Of a stretch of 12,893 bases of DNA, positions 6,148 to 12,893 are shown one piece after another (positions within the stretch are counted from its first letter, which is position 1; each line of letters begins with the position of its first letter). The position numbers and the translations under genes are program-made. The stretch comes from Mariniphaga sp964624645 (GTDB lineage Bacteria > Bacteroidota > Bacteroidia > Bacteroidales > Prolixibacteraceae): NCBI GenBank assembly GCA_964624645.1, contig CAZVAD010000080.1, positions 1 through 12,893 on the forward strand, given 5' to 3'. The notes beneath the pieces are model-generated. The model saw only the letters and a list, made by a program, of their open reading frames with translations. It did no database searches and was not told the DNA's origin.

Positions 6148-8370
6148 ATGAATACAAAAAAGTTTGGAACTGCTCCTGTTTTTTTTACTGCTATCTCCAC
6201 CATTCTCGGAGCCATTCTGTTTCTGCGGTTTGGCTTTGCTGTGGGCACACTCGGTTTTTGGGGGGTTATTCTGATTATTTTGTTAGGGCATCTCGTAACA
6301 ATTCCTACCGCCCTGGCAATTTCTGAACTTGCAACCAACAAGCGGGTGGAAGGAGGCGGTGAGTATTTTATCATTTCCCGTTCTTTTGGATTAAATATCG
6401 GCGCCACCATCGGGTTGGCCCTGTTTTTCTCACAATCCATCAGCGTGGCTTTTTACGTAATTGCCTTCACGGAAGCCTTTGAGTTTTTCTTTAATTATAT
6501 TGCCGACACCTTTGGATTTGTGCTGCCCCGCCAGGCAATCAGCCTGCCGGTGATGGCCGGACTTTCCGTGCTGATTATTAAAAAGGGGGCAAATCTTGGA
6601 GTGAAAGCGCTCTATTTTATTGTAGCCATTTTAGCTGTGTCGCTGGTAATGTTTTTCATGGGAAAAACAGGCCACGCCGTTGAATCATCTTTCAGCCTAA
6701 AAACGGCTCAGCTGAGAAATCCGCAGGACTTTTTTGTGGTTTTTGCCATCGTTTTTCCGGCATTCACCGGAATGACTGCAGGAGTCGGGCTTTCGGGAGA
6801 TTTGAAGAAACCTTCGGTTTCTATTCCACTGGGAACAACGCTGGCAACTTTCGGCGGAATGATCATTTACTTTTTTGTTGTGTATAAACTGGCTCTGTCA
6901 GCATCGGTGGATGATCTGTTGCAACACCAGCTGATTATGGCAAAAATTGCTGTCGGGGGCGCTGTTGCCATTCCGTTAGGGCTTGCGGCGTCCACCATGT
7001 CATCGGCGGTCGGTTCGGTGATGGTGGCGCCACGCACCTTGCAGGCGCTGGCCATTGACCGTTCGTTCCCTTCACGGAGAATCAATGCCTGGCTGGGAAA
7101 AAGCAGGGAAAAAGATAATGAGCCGGTCAATGCTTCCCTGGTTACCTGTATTATCGCATTTGTTTTTGTTGCGCTTGGCGATGTTGATGCGGTCGCATCC
7201 ATTATTTCCATGTTTTTTATGGTTACTTACGGCGCCCTGTGCCTCATCTCATTTCTCAACCATTTCGGTTCATCGCCGTCCTACCGTCCATCGTTCCGCT
7301 CCCGCTGGTACATTTCATTCACCGGTTTTGTGGTTTCCGTTTGGGTGATGTTCAAAATCAGCACATTATATGCATTCCTTGCATTCGGGCTCATTACGCT
7401 TATTTATTTGTATATCAATTACTATCATAAGTCAAGACAGGGATTTGCCTCTATTTTTGCCAACTCACTGTTCCAGCTGAACCGGAACTTGCAGGTGATG
7501 ATTCAGAAAAAACAAAAAAAACAGAGCAAAACAGAACAAAAAGAGTGGCGCCCAAGCGCTATTTGCATCTCAAAGGATTCCTTTAAACGCGACAAGGCAT
7601 TCCGGCTTCTGAACTGGATTTCGTATAAATACGGATTCGGAACTTATCTGCACCACATTGTGGGCTATTACTCCAAAGCCACGGCAGCGCAGGCAGAGAA
7701 AGAGCACAACAAGCTGATCAACCATATCAATATTCCCAACAGCCATGTGTATGTGGATACGCTAATCTCGCCTTCCAATACATCGGCAATTGCCCAGGCC
7801 ATTCAGATACCGGGGATTGCGGGCATGGAAAACAACATGGTGCTTTTTGAATACGACAAGGGAAATCCGGCAAACCTCCATGAAATCATTGACAATTTTG
7901 CATTAGTGGATTCGGGCGATTTTGATATTTGCATCTTAGGCAGCAGTAACCGCGAGATACCGTATAAAAACGGAATACACATCTGGATTAATTCTCTGGA
8001 TACGGAAAATGCAAACCTGATGATTTTGTTGGGATTTATCATCTTAGGTCATCCCGACTGGAAAAAAGGGCAAATACAGATTTTCAATATTTTCAGGCCG
8101 GGCGAGCTGGAAGAGACCAAAAAGGCCATGGATGCACTGGTGCTTTCCGGGCGGCTGCCGATTTCCGGGAAAAATGTCCGGCTGATTGCGTCGGATGAGC
8201 ACAGGCCATCAAAGACGATTATTGCCGAACACTCATCAAGAGCAGGATTGACACTGGTTGGAATCCGGGAGGAACTTTTAAAAAGGGAAAAAGAAAAGTT
8301 GTTTGAAGGATACGATGAACTGGGAACTATCCTTTTTGTGCATTCAAAAGATCAAAAAACCATAGAATAA
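6148..8370 (+). CDS. SLC12-like cation-chloride cotransporter with C-terminal regulatory domain
   Basis: The 740-residue protein has an APC-fold membrane domain of about 12 helices (residues about 10-435) and a soluble C-terminal domain (about 465-740). The cation-chloride cotransporter marks are TILGAILFLRFGFAVG in helix 1, EGGGEYFIISRSFG (68-81), SVAFYVIAFTEAF with Tyr103 at the K+-site position, VFAIVFPAFTGMTAG and GLSGDLKKP in helix 6 (LSGDL at 215-219), and SSAVGSVMVAPRTLQAL in helix 8. Ser285-Ser286 align with the serine pair that binds Na+ in NKCC/NCC proteins and is replaced in KCC proteins, so Na+-coupled chloride uptake is the better guess. EWRP at 466-469 matches the start of the family's cytosolic domain (…WRPQ…). 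The ATG at 6148 is preferred to a TTG two codons earlier. The stop overlaps the next start (TAATG), implying coupling to corA. The family is firm; the ions moved are inferred. Confidence 0.88.
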   Translation: MNTKKFGTAPVFFTAISTILGAILFLRFGFAVGTLGFWGVILIILLGHLVTIPTALAISELATNKRVEGGGEYFIISRSFGLNIGATIGLALFFSQSISVAFYVIAFTEAFEFFFNYIADTFGFVLPRQAISLPVMAGLSVLIIKKGANLGVKALYFIVAILAVSLVMFFMGKTGHAVESSFSLKTAQLRNPQDFFVVFAIVFPAFTGMTAGVGLSGDLKKPSVSIPLGTTLATFGGMIIYFFVVYKLALSASVDDLLQHQLIMAKIAVGGAVAIPLGLAASTMSSAVGSVMVAPRTLQALAIDRSFPSRRINAWLGKSREKDNEPVNASLVTCIIAFVFVALGDVDAVASIISMFFMVTYGALCLISFLNHFGSSPSYRPSFRSRWYISFTGFVVSVWVMFKISTLYAFLAFGLITLIYLYINYYHKSRQGFASIFANSLFQLNRNLQVMIQKKQKKQSKTEQKEWRPSAICISKDSFKRDKAFRLLNWISYKYGFGTYLHHIVGYYSKATAAQAEKEHNKLINHINIPNSHVYVDTLISPSNTSAIAQAIQIPGIAGMENNMVLFEYDKGNPANLHEIIDNFALVDSGDFDICILGSSNREIPYKNGIHIWINSLDTENANLMILLGFIILGHPDWKKGQIQIFNIFRPGELEETKKAMDALVLSGRLPISGKNVRLIASDEHRPSKTIIAEHSSRAGLTLVGIREELLKREKEKLFEGYDELGTILFVHSKDQKTIE

Positions 8371-9434
8371 TGGCGCGATTTATTAAAAGCAGAAAGCAAA
8401 CGCATGGCGCTTCACCCGGTTCGCTCATTTTTATCGGGAATAAAAAAATGGAGAAAGCTGAACTCCGGCTGATGGTTTATGATTGGGAGAATGTTACGGA
8501 AAAACGGCTTGAAAACCTTGAAGGGATTCCGGCTGAATTTTCGGGGAATGAAGTGGCATGGATTGATATTTATGGTTTGCACGAACCTGAAATCGTTGCC
8601 GGAGCGGGGAAGCGTTTCACCATTCACATGCTGGAGCAGGAGGATATTATGAACACCGATCAGCGCCCAAAAGTGGTGGAGCGGGATAATAGCATTACGG
8701 TTTTTCTGAAAATTCTGAAATTTAATGAGGAGACCGGGAAAGTTTCCGGAGATCAGGTGGCCATCATTCTGCAAAAAGACAGGGTAATCACTTTTCAGGA
8801 AAAACCGGTGCATTATTTTGATTTCGTTCGCGAACGCATCCGCAACAAAATCGGGAAAATCCGAAATTCGGGTGCGGACTATCTCATGTATTCCCTGATT
8901 GACACATTAGTTGACGGCTACCTGCATACGATTGAAAATCTGGGAGCACAGCTGGAGTTGATGGAAGAAGAGGCGCTTCACGAAAGCGATAAACGGACTC
9001 TTGAAAAAATTTACAGGTTGAAAACCGATATCGGGTTTCTCCGGAAATCCATTTTCCCGCTGAAGGAGATTATGCTTTTTCTGAACAAAAGCGAAACAGA
9101 GCTTATCCGGCCAAAAACCCTGCACTACCTGAAAGACCTGAGCGATTTGACCACGCAGGCGCTGGATGCCATTGAGATTTACCACAGCATGGCCAATGAC
9201 TATCTGAATATATACCATTCCAACGTGGCCAGAAAAACCAACGATGTGATGAAAGTGCTGACTGTTTTTGCATCCATTTTTATTCCGCTTACGTTTATTG
9301 CGGGGGTTTACGGAACAAATTTCGATTATCTTCCCGAATTGCATTATAAATATGCTTATTTTGTTATGCTTGCCGTAATGCTGTTTGTTGCAGCAGGCAT
9401 GTTAATCTTTTTCAGAAAAAAGAAGTGGCTGTAA
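8370..9434 (+). CDS. corA: CorA-family divalent-metal channel with GTN in place of GMN
   Basis: This 354-residue protein aligns along its whole length with the Thermotoga maritima type of CorA, a pentameric inner-membrane Mg2+/Co2+ channel. The N-terminus (ASPGSLIFIG) matches that type and supports the ATG at 8370 rather than Met27. The cytosolic alpha/beta domain is followed by the long stalk helix (SGADYLMYSLIDTLVDGYL and on), KTNDVMKVLT, the pore helix FASIFIPLTFIAGVY, then GTNFDYLPEL, a second helix and a basic end, RKKKWL. The signature GMN is Gly315-Thr316-Asn317, read from codons GGA ACA AAT. By alignment the pore Asn is Asn291 and the gate Leu is Leu297, while the second gate residue, usually Met, is Ile305. 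CorA is otherwise intact. It overlaps the upstream transporter gene by one base. The variant motif leaves the transported metal uncertain. Confidence 0.94.
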   Translation: MARFIKSRKQTHGASPGSLIFIGNKKMEKAELRLMVYDWENVTEKRLENLEGIPAEFSGNEVAWIDIYGLHEPEIVAGAGKRFTIHMLEQEDIMNTDQRPKVVERDNSITVFLKILKFNEETGKVSGDQVAIILQKDRVITFQEKPVHYFDFVRERIRNKIGKIRNSGADYLMYSLIDTLVDGYLHTIENLGAQLELMEEEALHESDKRTLEKIYRLKTDIGFLRKSIFPLKEIMLFLNKSETELIRPKTLHYLKDLSDLTTQALDAIEIYHSMANDYLNIYHSNVARKTNDVMKVLTVFASIFIPLTFIAGVYGTNFDYLPELHYKYAYFVMLAVMLFVAAGMLIFFRKKKWL

Positions 9435-9454
9435 AAAACTGAAAAATTACCAAG

Positions 9455-10387
9455 ATGCAAATAAATAGTATGCACGATTATTTGATTCAGGTTACGGGTT
9501 TGCCTGCCGACATTATCGGAAAGATTGTTCTTTCCCTGGGGATTATTGTACTGATGTATATTTTACGGGTAGTCATTCTGCAGATTGTCTGGAGGCAAAC
9601 AAAAAATGTAAAAACCCGGTATTTATGGAAGCGCACGCTGTCGTTTATTTTTCCCTTTTTGGGATTTGTGCTGGTTGCCAGTGTGTGGGTTCAGGCTTTC
9701 AGGCAGTTTGGTGCATTTCTGGGACTGGTTTCGGCGGGGCTGGCCATTGTGCTGAAAGACCCGCTCACCAATGTTGCCGGCTGGTTTTTTCTGGTGTTGA
9801 AAAAGCCTTTTGCAGTGGGCGATCGCATTCAAATTATGGAACATTCAGGCGATGTGATAGATATTCGTCTTTTTCAGTTTACAGTTCTTGAAATAACAAA
9901 CTGGGTGGAGGCTGATCAGAGCACGGGCAGAATTATTCATATTCCCAACGGAAAGATTTTCACTATGCCGCAGATTAATTACAGTGCAGGGTTCAACTAT
10001 ATCTGGAATGAGATGAAAGTGCGCCTCACCTTTGAGAGCAACTGGGAAAAAGCGAAAGTGATTCTTCTGGAAATTGCAAATAAACATGCAGAAACCATTG
10101 CTCAGGAGGCACAAAATGAAATTCTGGAAGCGAGCAAAAACTTTATGATTCATTACACCCACCTGACACCTTATGTTTACACCTCCATCAAGGAGTTTGG
10201 TGTTTTGCTCACGGTGCGCTACCTGTGCGACCCGCGCAAGCGCAGAGGCTCCGAAAATGAAATCTGGCTGGAAATACTCACCCGGTTCAGGCTGCACGAC
10301 GATATCCGGTTTGCCTACCCCACGACACGTTTCTACACCGGTGGGGAAAATATTTCATCCGGCTCCCGCCATTCAGGACAGGAATAG
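9455..10387 (+). CDS. MscS-family mechanosensitive channel
   Basis: The 310-residue protein has three predicted membrane helices (about 18-45, 63-84 and 88-115) and a cytosolic beta and alpha/beta domain. The pore helix reads GAFLGLVSAGLAIVLKDPLT, followed by NVAGWFFLVLKKPFAVGDRI, the strongly conserved MscS core, then the beta domain with RIIHIPNGKIF. Such channels form heptamers in the inner membrane and open under tension to release ions and small solutes in hypo-osmotic shock. Length is close to that of E. coli MscS. An extra acidic stretch, WVEADQSTG, precedes the IPNG motif. It begins 20 bases after corA with no promoter between, so it is probably the third gene of the operon. Specific electrophysiology cannot be predicted. 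Confidence 0.93.
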   Translation: MQINSMHDYLIQVTGLPADIIGKIVLSLGIIVLMYILRVVILQIVWRQTKNVKTRYLWKRTLSFIFPFLGFVLVASVWVQAFRQFGAFLGLVSAGLAIVLKDPLTNVAGWFFLVLKKPFAVGDRIQIMEHSGDVIDIRLFQFTVLEITNWVEADQSTGRIIHIPNGKIFTMPQINYSAGFNYIWNEMKVRLTFESNWEKAKVILLEIANKHAETIAQEAQNEILEASKNFMIHYTHLTPYVYTSIKEFGVLLTVRYLCDPRKRRGSENEIWLEILTRFRLHDDIRFAYPTTRFYTGGENISSGSRHSGQE

Positions 10388-10456
10388 CATACAGCTAAGA
10401 ACAAGTCTGTCAGTGGCTTTAGTATCTGTTTGATGAGACATTTTATATGATTAATT

Positions 10457-10507
10457 TAATATGTGAAACCCACATATTATGATATACTATCGCAATATGT
10501 GGGTTTT
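10457..10507. terminator. Bidirectional terminator-like hairpin with competing upstream arm
   Basis: AAACCCACATATT (10466-10478) and AATATGTGGGTTT (10494-10506) are perfect 13-base arms around a 15-base loop that contains an inner GATA/TATC pair, with TTTT at the right edge. This suits a two-way terminator between the convergent MscS and phosphoesterase genes. A third segment, TAATATGTG (10457-10465), can instead pair with CACATATTA (10471-10479), so the middle segment has two exclusive partners. A second structure, GGTTT…CAGGC-AGCA-GCCTG…AAACC (10544-10569), sits just past the phosphoesterase stop but lacks a T tract on its outgoing side. Confidence 0.6.
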
Positions 10508-10575
10508 GCATAAATTTACAATCATGCTTGTTTTTTTGTCTTAGGTTTGGCAGGCAGCAGCCTGAAACCGGAAAT

Positions 10576-11577
10576 CTATTTCTTCTTTTTTTCTGATACC
10601 AAATCTGCCGGATAAGTGATTTTGTCTTTTATGGTTCCGTCAAGCAATCTGATCCAGGTGTCAAATTCCCGCTTCCCCTCTTTGAGTACAACCACTCTTG
10701 CACCGTTCAATTCGGGGTGATAAGTTGTCCGCCATCCTGAAAATTGGCCATAGGCCAATGCAACATCATAATAATTCACAATATAGTTATTCACATGGTC
10801 ATGCCCGGTGAATGTAGCCATAACATCCTTCATCTCCTTCATGGCGAAAAACATTCCGGTATTTAGCTGAGGACCGCATTCTTTCTCCTTGCGCTCACCA
10901 AACCTCTTGTTGTTTTCATCATCAAAAGCCAGTTTGTATTCAGGCAGCGGAATATGAAAATAGGCCAAAGCGGGAAGCGTTTCATAATTGTTCAGCTTGA
11001 AATAGTGGTAGCTCTGCTTTTTATACCACTCTATGATATCCGTGGCTATCCACCCCCAGCCGCCAACATCGTTAATGGTTGAGTAATCACCGGAATCAAA
11101 GCAATAAATCAGGGATTGTACTTTTAATTGTTTTTTGCTGCCATAAATCGGAATAACGTTATTCATTATGCCGCTCAGCATCCCGCTGGTTGGTGTGTTG
11201 ACATTGAAGGGATAAGCCGTAATTATTTTTTCAAGGTCAGCGCGTGAAGCATCGTGCTCTTCGTCATGATTCCCCATGTTTACTGCAAAAGGGATCTTCC
11301 TGTCGATGACCAGTTTGGTTATTGCATCCCAGCCCTCTTTTGCCGGTCGCCTGACAACCACATCGCCGGTAAAAACAACCAAATCCGGCTTTTCTGCATC
11401 CAATACCCTCTGAATGACCAATAAAGCCGTATCAGACTTTTGATTATTGTGTGCGTAGTGCACATCGGTGAATTGTACTATTTTAAATTCTTCATTGTCA
11501 TTGAAAATTAATTTTTGAGCATTTACAATGACAAAACTCATTACCAAAAGAATCAAAATTGTTCCTTTTTTTACCAT
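10576..11577 (-). CDS. Secreted calcineurin-like metallophosphoesterase
   Basis: The 333-residue protein has a signal peptide (about 1-20, cut in VNA|QK) and one metallophosphoesterase domain. All metal-ligand motifs are present in order: FTDVH (Asp38, His40), TGDVV (Asp72), GNHDE (Asn103, His104), FHIPLPEY (His208) and GHDH (His259, His261). The FTDVHYA start, the NHDEEHDASR stretch and the HIPLPEY segment resemble the yeast Dcr2 / plant purple-acid-phosphatase-29 branch common in Bacteroidota. It would act in the periplasm or outside, splitting phosphate mono- or diesters with two bound metals; the substrate is unknown. The C-terminus is lysine-rich (EKKKK). It lies 205 bases downstream of the PorP gene on the same strand. 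Between them are two tandem dyads close to its start (11589-11602 and 11610-11623) and a TATTTTTG box (11699-11706, minus strand) without a good -33 partner. Confidence 0.92.
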   Translation of the reverse strand: MVKKGTILILLVMSFVIVNAQKLIFNDNEEFKIVQFTDVHYAHNNQKSDTALLVIQRVLDAEKPDLVVFTGDVVVRRPAKEGWDAITKLVIDRKIPFAVNMGNHDEEHDASRADLEKIITAYPFNVNTPTSGMLSGIMNNVIPIYGSKKQLKVQSLIYCFDSGDYSTINDVGGWGWIATDIIEWYKKQSYHYFKLNNYETLPALAYFHIPLPEYKLAFDDENNKRFGERKEKECGPQLNTGMFFAMKEMKDVMATFTGHDHVNNYIVNYYDVALAYGQFSGWRTTYHPELNGARVVVLKEGKREFDTWIRLLDGTIKDKITYPADLVSEKKKK

Positions 11578-11588
11578 AACATTTTTTT

Positions 11589-11623
11589 AATTATTTATAA
11601 TTATCAATTAAAGCATTTGCTTT
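11589..11623. repeat. Two adjacent AT-rich dyads before the phosphoesterase start
   Basis: AATTAT-TT-ATAATT (11589-11602) and AAAGCA-TT-TGCTTT (11610-11623) are perfect palindromes with 2-base centres, separated by 7 bases and placed 12-46 bases before the ATG. They could be operator half-sites or small RNA hairpins in the leader. Very AT-rich DNA produces such dyads by chance, so the call is tentative. Confidence 0.3.
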
Positions 11624-11782
11624 CAGCTTTGTAATAACTTTTTACCGGCACGGCAGGTGAACCAGCTTATGAAAATATAGACTTTACTATATCGGGCTCA
11701 AAAATACTAAACTTTAACAGGAGTAGAAGAATTGTTAACCTGGAAAAATGCAGGATTTGCAGGAAAATATTTTACATGAATC

Positions 11783-12727
11783 CTAAAAATACTTTTCCCG
11801 CACGTAGCTTCTTCCGAAGAAATCCAGATCGAAGCCAAGGGTAACTTCATAAGTACCATACTGGTAGGGAAAAATCTCGTTGTATGTGATGTCCATTGCA
11901 AACCCGATACGCAGGTTGTTGTCCATAATCCACTGGCTCACAAAACTCAGTGCATTTATGGAGCGCGCCATCAGTCCTAACCACAGCTTTTCGCGAATCA
12001 TCAGATTGACTCCCAGGTCATAATTGATGGGCAGGCCGTGATTGTAAGTCACCATCAGGGTGGGTTTCAGTGCCAGATGATGGTACCGGATGAACCGGAA
12101 AACATAGCCACCCATGAGGTAAACGGTTTGAATCTGCGCTTCCAGATCATAATTGTTGATGTTGCTTGTATAGCTGTTTTTCATCAGTTTTGGAATGGAA
12201 AATCCGGTATAAAAATTTTCGCCGTACATGAAAGCGCCAATGCCGAAGTTGGGCATGAATTTCAGGTCCACATCGGCCATGAAAGCCTGGTCGTATTTAT
12301 CATCAGGATACAGCTGCACCTGAGACAGTGGATTTTTGAAGTTTGTTGCTCCGAATTTCAGGCCCAACCGCATCCGGGTTTGTGGAGTCAGGGCAACCTC
12401 ATAGGCGTAATCGCCAAAAAAACTCAGCTTATTCTCATAGCCAAACCGGTCGCTGGTGATATTCAGTCCCAGCCCCACATTTTCGTTTTTGGTGGGGGTG
12501 TGAAATGAGATAACCTGCGTGAGCGGCGAGCGGTCGAAACCTGCCCATTGTTTGCGCACCAGGGAGGTGAAGCCGATTTTCTCCCACATGCCCGCATAGG
12601 CAGGATTTACGTACTGCATGTTAAACATATACTGGGTGAGTATAGGCTCTGTTTGTCCGTAACTTCTTGCAGCAGGCAGCAAAATCAGGACAATCAGTAA
12701 CATACACAGGTTAAACCGGTTTAACAT
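11783..12727 (-). CDS. PorP/SprF-family type IX secretion outer-membrane protein
   Basis: This 314-residue protein starts with a signal peptide (MLNRFNLCMLLIVLILLPAA, cut near SYG|QT). The mature N-terminus QTEPILTQYMFNMQYVNPAY is the hallmark of the PorP/SprF family, followed by repeated amphipathic beta segments (such as VGLGLNIT, GLKFGATNF, FGIGAFMYG, IGFAMDITY) and a Tyr/Phe-rich end, GFDLDFFGRSYVREKYF. Family members are about 300-residue beta-barrels of the outer membrane linked to type IX secretion of gliding adhesins and other cargo; genomes often carry several paralogues beside giant gliding-motility C-terminal-domain proteins. No such cargo gene is visible here, though the window ends soon upstream. 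The ATG at 12727 is preferred to the in-frame TTG at 12748, because a promoter matching the consensus puts the transcription start at about 12745. Confidence 0.92.
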   Translation of the reverse strand: MLNRFNLCMLLIVLILLPAARSYGQTEPILTQYMFNMQYVNPAYAGMWEKIGFTSLVRKQWAGFDRSPLTQVISFHTPTKNENVGLGLNITSDRFGYENKLSFFGDYAYEVALTPQTRMRLGLKFGATNFKNPLSQVQLYPDDKYDQAFMADVDLKFMPNFGIGAFMYGENFYTGFSIPKLMKNSYTSNINNYDLEAQIQTVYLMGGYVFRFIRYHHLALKPTLMVTYNHGLPINYDLGVNLMIREKLWLGLMARSINALSFVSQWIMDNNLRIGFAMDITYNEIFPYQYGTYEVTLGFDLDFFGRSYVREKYF

Positions 12728-12751
12728 ATGAAAGTGTAAAAATTTCAACGC

Positions 12752-12782
12752 GAAAATTACAAATTAAATATGAATAAGGCAA
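12752..12782 (-). promoter_or_regulatory. Candidate promoter of the PorP/SprF gene
   Basis: On the minus strand TTG (12782-12780), a 20-base spacer and TAATTTTC (12759-12752) match the Bacteroidota consensus with one mismatch, in the last base of the -7 box. Transcription would begin near 12745, about 18 bases before the ATG at 12727. Nothing else was recognised from here to the window end. Confidence 0.45.
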
Positions 12783-12893
12783 TAAACAGAAACAGAATAG
12801 CCCCAACGATGCGAATTAGGCGGTTTGTAGAAATTTATTAATAATCTCAAATTTCCTCAGTCCCTTATTCCTGTGGTACAGCCTTCCGAAAGT

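Noticed and set aside
6066..6440. 124-residue open frame on the minus strand across the transporter start
   Set aside because: It lies mostly antisense to the strongly supported SLC12-like gene, and its Arg/Lys/Pro-rich product has no recognisable domain.
12038..12508. 156-residue plus-strand frame inside the PorP/SprF gene
   Set aside because: It is antisense to a well-supported beta-barrel gene, has no promoter or signal, and looks like a shadow frame.
12816..12893. Open frame of 25 codons on the minus strand running in from the window end (…LYHRNKGLRKFEIINKFLQTA, stop at 12816-12818)
   Set aside because: It could be the 3' end of a neighbouring gene, but it is short, has no recognised motif, and cannot be told from chance without the next sequence.

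Overview
The window looks like chromosomal DNA from a member of the Bacteroidota. The grounds are a PorP/SprF-type outer-membrane protein of the type IX secretion and gliding machinery, a SusC-like TonB plug, signal peptides that appear to be cut just before Gln (…AQ, …GQ), little sign of Shine-Dalgarno sequences, and matches to the Bacteroidota promoter form TTG-N19/20-TAnnTTTG ahead of several genes. Nothing in the sequence settles the genus. There are nine confident protein genes, no rRNA, tRNA or CRISPR array, and no intact insertion sequence.

Region 1 (1-427) is non-coding and dense in structure: four short hairpins in a row (18-123), a 34-base palindrome (214-247), a C-rich tract whose complement has the form of a G-quadruplex (297-319), and a near-perfect promoter (359-388). 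That promoter drives a polyprenyl-phosphate-type family 2 glycosyltransferase (428-1369). Region 2 (1416-4513) is a two-gene transcription unit with its own promoter. It encodes a secreted protein holding a carboxypeptidase-regulatory-like domain and a SusC-like plug but no beta-barrel, then a lipoprotein GH95 alpha-L-fucosidase. Region 3 (4518-5925, minus strand) holds a UDP-glucuronate decarboxylase (UXS) and a CrcB/Fluc fluoride channel.

Region 4 (6148-10387, plus strand) is a tight operon of three ion-handling membrane proteins: an SLC12-like cation-chloride cotransporter that keeps its C-terminal cytosolic domain, a CorA channel whose signature GMN is GTN, and an MscS-family mechanosensitive channel. 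The first two genes overlap by one base and the third starts 20 bases later. The likely shared theme is ion balance and volume control: solute uptake, divalent-metal entry and emergency release. Region 5 (10388-10575) separates convergent genes and carries three-part complementary sequences able to form two mutually exclusive hairpins.

Region 6 (10576-12727, minus strand) holds a PorP/SprF-family protein, then 205 bases further along a secreted calcineurin-like metallophosphoesterase. The last roughly 145 bases show only a candidate promoter for the PorP gene.

No complete new defence or mobile system is evident. The points that most merit a second look are the barrel-less plug paired with a fucosidase, the GTN CorA inside an SLC12-CorA-MscS operon, and the repeat cluster at the left edge.
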